NCBI RefSeq assembly: GCF_030143245.1 | Contig: NZ_JARJNS010000001.1 | Coordinates: 643,501 to 707,500, forward strand | DNA from: Rhabdaerophilum sp. SD176 | GTDB taxonomy: Bacteria; Pseudomonadota; Alphaproteobacteria; Rhizobiales; Beijerinckiaceae | DNA length: 64,000 bases | Reading direction: 5' to 3' | Part shown: positions 28,939 to 38,210 of the stretch, piece after piece | Layout: every line of letters begins with the position of its first letter | Numbering within the stretch: position 1 is the stretch's first letter | Position numbers and translations under genes: made by a program | The notes under the pieces: generated by a model | What the model was told of the DNA's origin: nothing | Database searches by the model: none | Seen by the model: only the letters and a program-made list of their open reading frames with translations

Positions 28939-29865
28939 TCAACCCGGCGCGCCGGCAACAAACCGGTAGGCACTGCCCTCCTTCACCGCATGGCCGAGGC
29001 CGGGCGAAGGCAGGTGATAGCCGATGAAGGGCAGCTTGTCGGCGACCAGCCGGTCGAGCAAAGCCTTGCGGGTCGCGGCGCCCTTGTCGGGATCGGTATC
29101 CGACCCCGTCCGCCATTCCGGATGGCGGAAGGAAATGGCCCGATGTGTCAGCGCATCGCCGAGGATCATGACCTGTCGGCCGCCCCCGGCCACGACGAAG
29201 GAAAGATGCCCCGGCGTATGGCCCGACGTGTCAACCGCCAGGATGCCCGGCGCCACTTCCTGCCCGGCAGCGATGCGCTTCGTCTTCTCGGCAATGCTCT
29301 TGAAGATCCTTTGCGCCCCGGCCGCGAAGGCATGCCTGTCCTCCGGCAGCTTCGAATAGACATCGGGCGACGCCCAGAAATCCCATTCCACGGCCGATAT
29401 CTGATAGGTGGCATTCGGGAAAAGATCGGAATCGAAATCATCGATCGCCCCCCAGAGATGATCCGGATGGGCATGGGTGAAGATCACGCGCTTCACCTCG
29501 TCCTTGTTGATGCCCGCCGCCTCGAGGCTGGCCGCCAGCTTGCCCGAACCGGGCAGGAAATTGGCGCCGGCGCCGCAATCGAAGATCGTCCAGCCATCCG
29601 GATCCTTCAGCAGCGTGACATTGAGGACCGAGCGGGAAACATCCGTCGGCATGCCCTCCGCCGTGAGCAGGGCCTTGATCTCCGCCTCCGGCACCTGCCG
29701 CGCCACCATGGACATCGGCAATTCGAACCCGCCATCGGAGAGCACATGCAGGCTGCGCGGACCGAGCGTCATCACGCTCTGCGCGCGGGCTGCCCCCGGC
29801 AACGCCATCGTGGCGGCAAGTCCGGCAGCCAGCGCAAGCACCTCGCGGCGGTTCAGATTGTCCAT
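28939..29865 (-). CDS. Tat-exported metallo-beta-lactamase fold hydrolase
   Basis: 308 residues. The N-terminus MDNLNRREVLALAAGLAATM is a twin-arginine-type signal with a cleavage site after ARA. The metal motif is HAHPDH at 131-136, with more ligands in SGHTPGH, GDALTH and the final GYHLP. The fold and the DCGAGANFLPGSGKL segment are close to MBL-fold lactonases and related hydrolases. It may act in the periplasm on lactones or esters. The promoter gap upstream is AT-rich and holds the rpsD terminator. Confidence 0.85.
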   Translation of the reverse strand: MDNLNRREVLALAAGLAATMALPGAARAQSVMTLGPRSLHVLSDGGFELPMSMVARQVPEAEIKALLTAEGMPTDVSRSVLNVTLLKDPDGWTIFDCGAGANFLPGSGKLAASLEAAGINKDEVKRVIFTHAHPDHLWGAIDDFDSDLFPNATYQISAVEWDFWASPDVYSKLPEDRHAFAAGAQRIFKSIAEKTKRIAAGQEVAPGILAVDTSGHTPGHLSFVVAGGGRQVMILGDALTHRAISFRHPEWRTGSDTDPDKGAATRKALLDRLVADKLPFIGYHLPSPGLGHAVKEGSAYRFVAGAPG

Positions 29866-29946
29866 GGCGTTCTCTCCCGGCCTGTCTTGCCTGCAGGCGT
29901 CATATAGTTTGATTTGAATATATAAGGCCCGGCTTGTCCGGCGCGC

Positions 29947-29976
29947 AACAAAAAAGCCGCCCCGGAGGGCGGCTTT
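29947..29976 (-). terminator. Rho-independent terminator after rpsD
   Basis: On the leftward strand a GCCGCCC-TCCGG-GGCGGC type stem is followed by a run of T. It lies 26 bases beyond the rpsD stop. The other strand also ends in a short T-run, so it could stop transcription both ways. Confidence 0.85.
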
Positions 29977-30001
29977 TGCATTCCTTGCGTGGATCGATCG
30001 A

Positions 30002-30619
30002 TCAGCGCGAATAGAATTCGATGACGAGGTTCGGTTCCATCTGCACCGGATAGGGCACATCGGTCAGAACCGGGATGCGGGCGAACTTGGCCGTCATCTT
30101 GCCGTGATCGACTTCGAGGAAGTCCGGCGTGTCGCGCTCGGCAAGGCCGGCAGCTTCGAGAACGAGCGTGAGCTGCTTCGAGGCTTCCTTCACTTCGACG
30201 ACATCCCCCACCTTCACGAGATAGCTCGGAACGTTGACGCGCTTGCCGTTGACGCGGATATGGCCGTGGCTGACGAACTGGCGCGCGGCGAACACGGTCG
30301 GGACGAACTTGGCGCGATAGACGACGGCGTCGAGGCGGCGCTCGAGCAGGCCGATCAGGTTGGCACCCGAGTCACCCTTCATGCGGACGGCTTCGGCATA
30401 GTAACGGCGGAACTGCTTTTCCGAAATCGAGCCGTAATAGCCCTTCAGCTTCTGCTTGGCGCGGAGCTGGGTGCCGAAATCCGACATCTTGCCCTTACGG
30501 CGCTGGCCATGCTGGCCCGGGCCGTATTCGCGCTTGTTCACCGGGGACTTCGGACGGCCCCAGATATTCTCGCCCATGCGGCGATCGATCTTGTATTTGG
30601 CTTCGTGACGCTTGGTCAT
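30002..30619 (-). CDS. rpsD: 30S ribosomal protein S4
   Basis: 205 residues, standard length. It starts [20 protein letters not shown], and the S4 RNA-binding domain [23 protein letters not shown] lies in the middle. S4 nucleates assembly of the small subunit. As in many alphaproteobacteria it stands alone rather than in the alpha operon. A 273-base leader lies between it and the upstream gene. Confidence 0.98.
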   Translation of the reverse strand: MTKRHEAKYKIDRRMGENIWGRPKSPVNKREYGPGQHGQRRKGKMSDFGTQLRAKQKLKGYYGSISEKQFRRYYAEAVRMKGDSGANLIGLLERRLDAVVYRAKFVPTVFAARQFVSHGHIRVNGKRVNVPSYLVKVGDVVEVKEASKQLTLVLEAAGLAERDTPDFLEVDHGKMTAKFARIPVLTDVPYPVQMEPNLVIEFYSR

Positions 30620-30847
30620 CGCAGTTCCTCTCAAGGGCAGGAGGAACGAAAACAGCCGCGCCCGGCCCGAAGGCGGGTGCGCGCCGACCACGTTCCCCGA
30701 ACGCCCGATTAGGGTTCAAGTTCAGGAGGAACGCGCCCTCCTCTCCCCATCCCGTGCGGGATATGCGGGGCGACAGATCAACCGGGAGGCTTCAGCCGGT
30801 TCCGGACAATCGCGGGTGCGTGCGGGAGGTTCCCCTCCCCGGCCGGG

Positions 30848-30880
30848 TTTCCCCGACCGAAGCGGGGTCGATAGGGGAAA
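30848..30880 (-). other. Hairpin in the pip-rpsD gap
   Basis: TTTCCCC pairs with GGGGAAA and CGACC with GGTCG around a GAAGCGG loop, with a small bulge. It starts 12 bases beyond the pip stop on the leftward strand. With no T-run it is either the 3' end structure of pip mRNA or part of an rpsD leader. Confidence 0.4.
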
Positions 30881-30892
30881 ATGCCGTCCGCG

Positions 30893-31852
30893 TCAACCGG
30901 CAAGGAGGGCATGAAGTTCTGCAATGGCCTGCCGGGTGGCGTCGCGCAAACCAGGATTCTGCCGGTCATGCCCCGCCCTTTCGACAACGACCAGCCGGGC
31001 CGCCGGCCATGCCAAGGCCAGCCTGTAGGCCGTCTCGAGGGGGGAACCAAGGTCCAGGCGCCCATGCACCAGAAAAGCCGGGAGATGGCTGATCTGCGCC
31101 GTTCCGGCCAGCAGCGCATCCTCTGCCAGCCACGCCGCGTGATGCCAGTAATGGACAACAAGACGCGCAAAGCCGAGCCGGTAACGCGGATCATCGAAAC
31201 GGACAGACCGGACATGCCCCGGCTCGGCCGAGAGAACCGCCTCCTCCCAGTCGGTCCAGGCGATGGCTGCCGCATCGTGCACAGTCGGATCCGGGTGGCG
31301 GAGCCGCTCCAGATAGCCACCGAGCACCTGATCGGGGTGCCCGACCTCGGGCACATGCGCGCAGAAGGCCGCGTGGGCTTCGGGGAGGTACCGTCCGACG
31401 CCATCGGTCATCCAGCGGATTTCCCGCCGCGTCGTGGTGGCGACAGCATAGAGCACCAAACCGGTCACACGGGTCGGATGTGCCTGCGCATAGGCCAGAG
31501 CCAGCGTCACGCCCCAGGATCCGGCAACGATCGCCCAGCGTTCGACACCGGCAAGGTGCCGCAAAGCCTCGATATCGGCGATCAGATCCTGCGTGGTATT
31601 GTTCTCCAGCGCCGCCACGCCATCGCCGGCATGGGGGCTGGACTGGCCACAGCCGCGCTGGTCGAATTGCCAGATCTGCCAGCATGCCGGATCGAACAGC
31701 CCCGGCATGCTGGCCGAGGAACCCGAACCCGGGCCACCGTGCAGAATCAGGACAGGCTCACCCGCCGGCTGTCCGTGCCGTTGCCAGAACAGGCTGTGCC
31801 CGCCGGAGACCGGCAAGAAGCCGGACACAGCTTTCTCGCCTTCAGGCGGCAT
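30893..31852 (-). CDS. Proline iminopeptidase-type alpha/beta hydrolase
   Basis: 319 residues. The oxyanion loop HGGPGSGSS, FDQRGCGQS and the nucleophile elbow VAGSWGVTLAL are the signatures of family S33 prolyl aminopeptidase; VHGRLDLGSP and RAGHDRQNP probably hold the acid and His. It would release N-terminal proline from short peptides. The ATG lies inside the end of murI (11-base overlap), so the two are co-transcribed. Confidence 0.88.
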   Translation of the reverse strand: MPPEGEKAVSGFLPVSGGHSLFWQRHGQPAGEPVLILHGGPGSGSSASMPGLFDPACWQIWQFDQRGCGQSSPHAGDGVAALENNTTQDLIADIEALRHLAGVERWAIVAGSWGVTLALAYAQAHPTRVTGLVLYAVATTTRREIRWMTDGVGRYLPEAHAAFCAHVPEVGHPDQVLGGYLERLRHPDPTVHDAAAIAWTDWEEAVLSAEPGHVRSVRFDDPRYRLGFARLVVHYWHHAAWLAEDALLAGTAQISHLPAFLVHGRLDLGSPLETAYRLALAWPAARLVVVERAGHDRQNPGLRDATRQAIAELHALLAG

Positions 31853-32657
31853 CCAGCAGCGCCTCCGGCGGGTTACCGGCCGTCATCACCATTCGCGCCG
31901 AGCCGGGGTTGTCGAGGGAGCTTTCCCCCAGCACCTGCACCACCCGGCGGGCAATGGCCGGGGCCGGGTCGATCCATTGGACCGGCCAGGGCGCGAGCGC
32001 TCCCAGTCGGTCGAGCAGCAGCGGATAATGCGTGCAGGCCAGTACCACCACATCGGTGCGCCGTCCCTCCGCCTCGACGAAGCAGGGCGCGATCTCGCCT
32101 GCAAGCGCCTCATCCGGCACCGCCTCGCCGCGCAGGGCCCGTTCGGCCAGACCGGCGAGCGCCCGGGAGCCAACCAGCGTCACCGCAACCCCTTGCGCGA
32201 AATCACGGATCAACTCGGCGGTGTAATCGCGGCTGACCGTACCCGGCGTGGCGAGAACCGAGATCATCCGGCTGCGTGTCGCGGCCGCTGCCGGCTTGAT
32301 CGCCGGGACGGTCCCGACAATCGGCATGGCATGCCGCGCCCGGAGCGGCGGCAGCACGAGCGTCGAGGCTGTGTTGCAAGCGATCACGATGGCATCGGCG
32401 GGAAAATCGGCCAGCGCATCGCCGATCACCGCTTCGACACGCGCCACCAGCGCCTCCGGCGCCAGCGCGCCATAGGGGAACAGCGCGTCATCGCCGAGAT
32501 AGAGATAATCGGCATCCGGCCGCACCTTCCGGATCTCGCGGAAGACCGTGAGACCACCGAGGCCGGAATCGAAAACGAGGATCTTCTGGCGCGTGGACAA
32601 GGGGCATCGGGCCTGTGACGATCTCTCGTCAATCGCGCCGAATCGTGCCCGTGGCAA
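31842..32657 (-). CDS. murI: Glutamate racemase
   Basis: About 251-271 residues. DSGLGGLTVFREI, the first catalytic Cys in IACNTAST and the second in LACTHYPLL are all present, so D-glutamate for peptidoglycan can be made. The exact start is uncertain: a TTG at 32657 gives 271 residues and overlaps the amine oxidase stop, while a TTG at 32597 just before STRQKILVFD gives the usual core. It sits between the amine oxidase and pip genes, all leftward. Confidence 0.93.
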   Translation of the reverse strand: MPRARFGAIDERSSQARCPLSTRQKILVFDSGLGGLTVFREIRKVRPDADYLYLGDDALFPYGALAPEALVARVEAVIGDALADFPADAIVIACNTASTLVLPPLRARHAMPIVGTVPAIKPAAAATRSRMISVLATPGTVSRDYTAELIRDFAQGVAVTLVGSRALAGLAERALRGEAVPDEALAGEIAPCFVEAEGRRTDVVVLACTHYPLLLDRLGALAPWPVQWIDPAPAIARRVVQVLGESSLDNPGSARMVMTAGNPPEALLDAA

Positions 32658-33984
32658 GCCGGCGGGCCAGGTCGTCCACCGCGCGTTGCGCCGAGAGGGC
32701 GGCGCCGCCGGCCGTCATCGAGGCCGGCCCGGCATTCGCCTCGCCGGCCAGCCAGAGGCGGTCCCGCACGGGACGTTCCAGAACGCGCCGCGCCTCCATC
32801 CGGCCCGGCAGGGCGACGGAATAGGAGCCAAGGGCATGCTGATCGGCGCTCCAGCCGGCGAGCCGGCCCTGCGGCAGCCGCGTGCGTTGGGACTCGCCGA
32901 GAATGGCCACCAGCCGGTCGCGGATCGTCGAGACGGCGGTTGCCTCGCCGGCCTTCGCGAGGCTGCGCGCATAATCGCCGCCGAATGTCGCGACGATGAG
33001 CGGCCGGTCGAAGGGCCAGAACTCGAAATTCACAAGTTCGTCGCCATCACCCTGGTCAAAATACTGCGTCCAGGGGCTGAGGCCGAGCCGGTCGCCATCC
33101 ATCCGCAGCGCGACCTTGGTCATCGCCCCCATCCGCAGGCCGGACAGGGCGCGCTGCGTGTCTGCCGGCCAATCGGGCGTGATGCGGATGCCGCCGGCCT
33201 GCAGCACCCCGATCGAGACCGTCAGCAGCACGGCCCGCGCCGTCACCACCCCGCCAGGCACGGTCAGGCGGACGCCGGGTCCGGAAAGGTCGATCGCGGA
33301 AACGGGGCTGTTGAGCGCGATGTCCACCCCCTTCCCATGCGCCTCGAGCAGATGCCCATAGCCAGCGGGAAGAACGAGATCATCGCCCGAATCGAGCGCC
33401 TGGTAATCGCGGATCGACACATGTTCCGGATCCTCGCCGAGGGAGAGCAGGGTCAGCCCCCGTGCGGCCTCGAGCAGTTCCGGTGCATGGCGGCGCGCGG
33501 CCTCGGCGAAAGAGAGATCGGCATCGCGGCCCTCGCGTTCGAGTTCCATCGACAGACGCCCGAAGGCGCCGCGCCGCCGGCTGCGCTCTTCCGCCGGCAA
33601 GGGCTTGCCATGGCGGAACACGTTGAAGCCGCCCCAGAGCGTGTTGTCGTCGACCAGCTCGAATTTCTGGCGTTCGGCAATCTCGCGCCAGGGATTCCGT
33701 TCGGCGAAATGGATGTAGAAGGCCCCGGCCTCGAACCCGGCGCCGAGGCTCTCATCCGTATGGACACGGCCACCGATCCGGCCCTGCGCCTCGAAGATCC
33801 TCGCGGTAAGCTTCTTCTCCCGGGCCCGGTGCGCCGCGACAAGGCCGGCAGCGCCTGCCCCGACAATGGCGAGATCGAGATCGGCCCGAACCTGCGCACG
33901 AGCGGTCGCGGAAAGGACAGCCGGCGCAGCGATGCCTCCGGCAGCAAGAAGGGTTCCGGCAGTGAAATGGCGGCGCGAGATCAT
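32629..33984 (-). CDS. Tat-exported flavin monoamine oxidase
   Basis: 451 residues. The N-terminus MISRRHFTAGTLLAAGG is a twin-arginine signal ending in ARAQ. FAD binding is by AIVGAGAAGLVAAHRAR, then RIGGRVHTDES, and the C-terminal WLAGEANAG and MTAGGAALSAQRA are typical of amine oxidases. It is expected to be periplasmic and to oxidise a primary or secondary amine. The substrate is unknown. Confidence 0.88.
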   Translation of the reverse strand: MISRRHFTAGTLLAAGGIAAPAVLSATARAQVRADLDLAIVGAGAAGLVAAHRAREKKLTARIFEAQGRIGGRVHTDESLGAGFEAGAFYIHFAERNPWREIAERQKFELVDDNTLWGGFNVFRHGKPLPAEERSRRRGAFGRLSMELEREGRDADLSFAEAARRHAPELLEAARGLTLLSLGEDPEHVSIRDYQALDSGDDLVLPAGYGHLLEAHGKGVDIALNSPVSAIDLSGPGVRLTVPGGVVTARAVLLTVSIGVLQAGGIRITPDWPADTQRALSGLRMGAMTKVALRMDGDRLGLSPWTQYFDQGDGDELVNFEFWPFDRPLIVATFGGDYARSLAKAGEATAVSTIRDRLVAILGESQRTRLPQGRLAGWSADQHALGSYSVALPGRMEARRVLERPVRDRLWLAGEANAGPASMTAGGAALSAQRAVDDLARRLATGTIRRD

Positions 33985-34065
33985 GGCAGGCTCCTGAAGT
34001 CAGCCATAGGCCTTCAGGAATACGGCCAGAAGTGGTCACTGGACCGGCCTCGCGCCGATCCCCGC

Positions 34066-34851
34066 TCACATTTCCGTGTTCGGATCGCCCCGGCGCGGCG
34101 CCGGTTTGCCGCGCTTGACCAGCCAGTCCACAGCCCCGCGAAGGGTGCGGATATCCTGCTCGCTCGGCTGCAACCGGTGGATGATGTTGCGCATGTTCCG
34201 CACCATTTGCGGGCGCTTGCTCTCCGGGAAGAAATAGCGCGCCCGTTCGAGATGGCCTTCGAGGAAATCGAAGAAGGACAGCAGGGTCTCGCGTGTGGCC
34301 GGCGGGCTCATTTCCGGCATGGCGAAGGGCGCGGCATCGCCCTCGGCCTGGCGGAACCATTCATAACCGGTCAGCAGCACCGCCTGCGCGAGATTCAGCG
34401 AGGCGAAGTCGCGGTTGACCGGAAAGGTGATGATCGTGCTGGCCAGGGCCACATCCTCGTTCTCGAGGCCGGTGCGTTCCGGCCCGAACAGGATGCCCAC
34501 CCGCTGCCCCTGGCCAATCCGCCCCCTCGCCTCCTCCATCGCCTGATGCGGCCCGAGCACCGGCTTGGCCTGCCCGCGCTCCCGCGCCGTGGTGGCATAG
34601 ACATGGTGCAGATCGGCAATGGCGCTCGGCAGGTCCGGGAAGAGCTGCGCCCGGTCGAGAATGGCCGTTGCGCCGGCTGCGGCCGAGACCGCGCCCTTCT
34701 TCATCCGCGTCTTCTGCGGCCAGCCATCCCGGGGGGCGACGAGCCGCATCTCCGTCAGGGAGAAATTCGCCATGGCCCGCGCACACATGCCGATATTTTC
34801 GGCAAGCTGCGGGCGGACGAGGATGATGACGGGGCGCGGGAGGTCGTTCAC
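34066..34851 (-). CDS. trmJ: tRNA (cytidine/uridine-2'-O)-methyltransferase TrmJ
   Basis: 261 residues from a GTG that gives [15 protein letters not shown]. The SPOUT knot motifs are [28 protein letters not shown] and [15 protein letters not shown], followed by the TrmJ-type helical tail. It methylates position 32 of some tRNAs. A TTG 21 codons upstream would extend it, but the family usually begins near LPRPVIIL. It diverges from icd. Confidence 0.9.
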   Translation of the reverse strand: MNDLPRPVIILVRPQLAENIGMCARAMANFSLTEMRLVAPRDGWPQKTRMKKGAVSAAAGATAILDRAQLFPDLPSAIADLHHVYATTARERGQAKPVLGPHQAMEEARGRIGQGQRVGILFGPERTGLENEDVALASTIITFPVNRDFASLNLAQAVLLTGYEWFRQAEGDAAPFAMPEMSPPATRETLLSFFDFLEGHLERARYFFPESKRPQMVRNMRNIIHRLQPSEQDIRTLRGAVDWLVKRGKPAPRRGDPNTEM

Positions 34852-34915
34852 ACCGGGATCCTGCAAAAAAGCGTGACAGGGCTGGCAGATGCCCCTCTCT
34901 CCGCCCTTCGTCAAT

Positions 34916-34944
34916 CTTTGCCTCGAGGGAAAGCAGTGCTATAG
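34916..34944 (+). promoter_or_regulatory. Candidate sigma-70 type promoter of icd
   Basis: CTTTGC and CTATAG are separated by 17 bases; the alphaproteobacterial consensus is CTTGAC-N17-CTATAT. It lies about 100 bases before the icd ATG in the gap to trmJ. Confidence 0.4.
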
Positions 34945-35042
34945 CCCGCTCCGGTGCTTCGTCCGTTCCTGAGGGAGCGAAACAGATACAAAAAGACGAA
35001 TGCGACTTCCCGGTTTGTCCCTGCTCTGAAGGTCTGCTCACG

Positions 35043-36257
35043 ATGAAGAAAATCAAGGTCGCCAACCCGGTCGTCGAAATGGACGGCGATGAGATGACGC
35101 GGATCATCTGGGCCTTCATCAAGGAGAAGCTGATCCATCCCTACCTGGATATCGACCTGAAATATTATGATCTCTCGGTCGAGAACCGCGACGCGACGAA
35201 TGACCAGGTCACGATCGATTCCGCGGAAGCGACCAAAAAATACGGCGTCGCCGTGAAATGCGCGACCATCACGCCGGATGAGGCCCGCGTGAAAGAGTTC
35301 AACCTCAAGGAAATGTGGAAATCGCCGAACGGCACCATCCGCAATATCCTCGGCGGCACGATCTTCCGCGAGCCGATCATCTGCAAGAACGTGCCGCGCC
35401 TTGTGCCGGGCTGGACGCAGCCGATCGTCGTCGGCCGCCACGCCTATGGTGACCAGTATCGCGCCACCGATTTCAAGTTTCCCGGCAAGGGCACCCTCTC
35501 GATCCGGTTCGTCGGCGAGGATGGGCAGGTCATCGAGAAGGAAGTTTTCAAGGCGCCGGGCGCCGGCATCTCGCTCTCGATGTACAATCTCGACGAGTCG
35601 ATCCGCGATTTCGCCCGCGCCTCGTTCTCCTACGGCCTGCTGCGCAATTATCCCGTCTATCTCTCGACCAAGAACACCATTCTCAAGGTCTATGACGGTC
35701 GCTTCAAGGATATCTTCCAGGAAGTGTTCGACGCAGAATATGCCGCGCAGTTCAAGGAAAAGGGCCTGATCTACGAGCATCGCCTGATCGACGACATGGT
35801 CGCGTCTGCGTTGAAATGGTCCGGCGGCTATGTCTGGGCCTGCAAGAACTACGATGGCGACGTGCAGTCGGACGTTGTGGCCCAGGGCTTCGGCTCGCTC
35901 GGCCTGATGACCTCGGTGCTGATGACGCCGGATGGCAAGGTGGTGGAGGCCGAGGCCGCCCACGGCACCGTGACGCGCCATTACCGCGAACATCAGAAGG
36001 GCAAGGAAACCTCGACCAACTCGATCGCCTCGATCTTCGCCTGGACGCGCGGCCTCGCCCATCGCGCCAAGCTGGATGGCAACGAGGATCTGGCGAAGTT
36101 CTCCAAGACGCTCGAGAAGGTCTGCGTTGACACGGTCGAGGCCGGCCACATGACGAAGGATCTCGCGCTCCTCGTCGGAGCCGACCAGAAATGGCTCTCG
36201 ACCTCGGGCTTCCTCGACAAGGTCGACGAGAATCTCAAGAAGGCGATGGGCGCCTGA
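35043..36257 (+). CDS. icd: NADP-dependent isocitrate dehydrogenase
   Basis: 404 residues of the eukaryote-like dimeric class found in alphaproteobacteria. It starts [20 protein letters not shown]; the substrate loop is [19 protein letters not shown] and the metal-binding part is [24 protein letters not shown]. It makes 2-oxoglutarate and NADPH in the citric acid cycle. A strong terminator follows 20 bases after the stop. Confidence 0.97.
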   Translation: MKKIKVANPVVEMDGDEMTRIIWAFIKEKLIHPYLDIDLKYYDLSVENRDATNDQVTIDSAEATKKYGVAVKCATITPDEARVKEFNLKEMWKSPNGTIRNILGGTIFREPIICKNVPRLVPGWTQPIVVGRHAYGDQYRATDFKFPGKGTLSIRFVGEDGQVIEKEVFKAPGAGISLSMYNLDESIRDFARASFSYGLLRNYPVYLSTKNTILKVYDGRFKDIFQEVFDAEYAAQFKEKGLIYEHRLIDDMVASALKWSGGYVWACKNYDGDVQSDVVAQGFGSLGLMTSVLMTPDGKVVEAEAAHGTVTRHYREHQKGKETSTNSIASIFAWTRGLAHRAKLDGNEDLAKFSKTLEKVCVDTVEAGHMTKDLALLVGADQKWLSTSGFLDKVDENLKKAMGA

Positions 36258-36277
36258 TCGCGCCTGCCTGACGGATG

Positions 36278-36303
36278 AAAAGGGGCCTCGCGGCCCCTTT
36301 TTT
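36278..36303 (+). terminator. Rho-independent terminator after icd
   Basis: Stem AAAAGGGGCC / GGCCCCTTTT with a TCGC loop, continuing into more T. It closes the single-gene icd unit. Confidence 0.88.
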
Positions 36304-36328
36304 GTTGGCGGGACGGCCCCGCCCCCTG

Positions 36329-36415
36329 GTCATGCCCGCCCTTGGGGCGGGCATCCACGACTTCAGACCCGCAGGAAAGCCAGTCGTGGATGGCCGGGAC
36401 AGGCCCGGCCATGAC
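36329..36415. repeat. REP-like interspersed palindromic element
   Basis: The outer arms GTCATG...ATCCACGACT and AGTCGTGGAT...CATGAC are inverted copies. Each arm has its own hairpin (GCCCGCC/GGCGGGC on the left, GGCCGGG/CCCGGCC on the right), so the unit could fold into a branched structure. Elements built from a GTGGATGGCCGGGAC core are scattered through many Hyphomicrobiales genomes. It separates icd from the thioesterase gene. Confidence 0.75.
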
Positions 36416-36521
36416 AAGGAAGCGAAGGCGATGGACACAAGAATCCCGGTCACTCCGCTTGCAGGGCCGCTCGGGCCCCCTAGACTGCCGGATCCTGTCT
36501 CCAGCCTTCCGGATCCTGCCC

Positions 36522-36971
36522 GTGACGTCACCGCCCGCCCGCTCCGATTTTCCCTTCTTCTTCCCGTTCCGCGTCCGTTATTCAGAGATCGACGGCCAGA
36601 GGGTGGCCTACAACGCCCATTATCTGACCTGGTTCGACACGGCGATCTTCGAGTTCTACCGCGCCATCGGCTATGACCAGACGCGCGAGGCCGAAGACCT
36701 GCAGGAGGATTGGCATGTCGTGCGGGCGCTCGTCGAATACCGTGCGCCGCTGCTCTACGATCAGGCCTTCGAGGTCGGCGTTCGCGTCGCACGGATGGGC
36801 CGCTCCAGCCTGACCTATGCGCTCGCCATCTTCCCGCTGGGCGAGGACAGGCTGCTGACAACCGGCGAGGTGGTGCAGGTCTATACCGATCAGAAAAGCC
36901 ATCGCGCCACCGCCATTCCGGAGCGTGTCCGCAATCTCTATCGCGCTTTCGCGCCCTTTCCCGAGGGATGA
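36522..36971 (+). CDS. Hotdog-fold acyl-CoA thioesterase (4HBT/YbgC type)
   Basis: 149 residues from a GTG start. FRVRYSEIDGQRVAYNAHYLTWFDTAIFEF is spread over the first strand and the hot-dog helix; the Asp in SEIDGQ and the YNAHYL segment match the YbgC/FadM active-site region. It should hydrolyse an acyl-CoA thioester. The REP-like element lies 107 bases upstream, and the promoter is not obvious. Confidence 0.83.
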   Translation: MTSPPARSDFPFFFPFRVRYSEIDGQRVAYNAHYLTWFDTAIFEFYRAIGYDQTREAEDLQEDWHVVRALVEYRAPLLYDQAFEVGVRVARMGRSSLTYALAIFPLGEDRLLTTGEVVQVYTDQKSHRATAIPERVRNLYRAFAPFPEG

Positions 36972-37031
36972 TGCACAGCACCGTGCGCTGGCGCACTTGT
37001 TGCCGCAGGACGCGCTGTAGAGAATGCCCCG

Positions 37032-38123
37032 ATGAATGCTGACGCCCGATTCTCCCCCCGCGATCTTGACGCTGCTGTCGAGGCCGGCCTGCTCGAACCC
37101 GTTGCCGCAGAGCGCCTCAAGGGCTTCCTCGCCGGGCGGGCGCCCGCCCCGGCCGCCAGCGCCCTGCCAGCCGCGCGTTCGCGCTTCGATCTGACCCATG
37201 TGCTCTGGTATGCCGGCGCGCTCATCATCATGAGCGCCATGGGCCTGTTCTCCACCCTCGCCTTCTCGGCCATGGGCGGCGCGGGCCTTGCGGTGACCGG
37301 CCTGATCTACGGGCTCGGCCTTTGGGCCGGCGGGCACCGCCTCTGGCAGCGCGAGGAGACGCGCACCCCCGGCGGCCTGCTGATCGCCGCCGCCCTGTCC
37401 ATGGTGCCCTTGATTGTCTTTGGCGTGCAGAGCGCGGCCGATATCTGGCCTGGCTCATCCGCGCCCGGGCAATACCGCTCGTTCTTCCACTATATCAAGG
37501 CGGGCTGGATCCCGATGGAACTGGCGACGCTCGTCGTCAGCCTCCTCGCCCTCCGGCGTTACCCGTTCACCTTCATCGCCTTCCCGGCGGCCGTCTGCCT
37601 CTGGTTCCTGTCGATGGATCTCGCGGCCTGGATCGCGGAGGAACAGAGCTTCAACTACACATTGCGCCGGCAGGTCTCGCTCGCATTCGGGCTGGTGCTG
37701 TTGGTTGCCACCTGGGCGAGCGAGCTGAAGGCCCGGCGCTCAGATTACGGCTTCTGGTTGCACCTTGTCGCTGCAGTCACGCTCTGGGGCGGCCTCACCT
37801 TCCAGTCCTCCGGCAGCGAATGGGGCAAGTTTGTCTATTGCCTGATCAATATCGGGCTGATCGGCCTGGCCATTTTCCTCGGGCGGCGCGTCTACTCGGT
37901 CTTCGGCGTGATCGGGGTGATGGTCTATCTCGGCCATCTCGCCTACGGCGTGTTCAAGGACTCGCTGCTGTTTCCCTTCGCGCTCTCGGCCATGGGGCTG
38001 GTCATGGTCGGGCTCGGCATTGCCTATGCCCGGCGCCGCGTGGCGATCCAGCACTGGGTGGAAGCCCGGTTGCCTGCCGGCACGCAGAGCCTGCGCCCGT
38101 TTCACGCCCGCCGGCAGGATTGA
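37032..38123 (+). CDS. Polytopic membrane protein (DUF2157-like)
   Basis: 363 residues. A short soluble head (residues 1-50, with DLDAAVEAGLLEPVAAERL) precedes eight to ten hydrophobic segments. The plan of an acidic helical head and a helical bundle is like DUF2157 membrane proteins, of unknown function. It converges on alaS. The assignment to DUF2157 is by overall look, not by a firm motif. Confidence 0.65.
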   Translation: MNADARFSPRDLDAAVEAGLLEPVAAERLKGFLAGRAPAPAASALPAARSRFDLTHVLWYAGALIIMSAMGLFSTLAFSAMGGAGLAVTGLIYGLGLWAGGHRLWQREETRTPGGLLIAAALSMVPLIVFGVQSAADIWPGSSAPGQYRSFFHYIKAGWIPMELATLVVSLLALRRYPFTFIAFPAAVCLWFLSMDLAAWIAEEQSFNYTLRRQVSLAFGLVLLVATWASELKARRSDYGFWLHLVAAVTLWGGLTFQSSGSEWGKFVYCLINIGLIGLAIFLGRRVYSVFGVIGVMVYLGHLAYGVFKDSLLFPFALSAMGLVMVGLGIAYARRRVAIQHWVEARLPAGTQSLRPFHARRQD

Positions 38124-38210
38124 AGGCACCCTCTCAGGAGCCGACCCCGGCATGGAGTCGGCGCCGAATCCGGATCAACCGATGGCGGGGAGCCCCCCGA
38201 CCGGCCGGCC

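Noticed and set aside
30848..30880. Terminator for pip
   Set aside because: The hairpin is real but no T-run follows on the leftward strand, so it is listed only as a structure.
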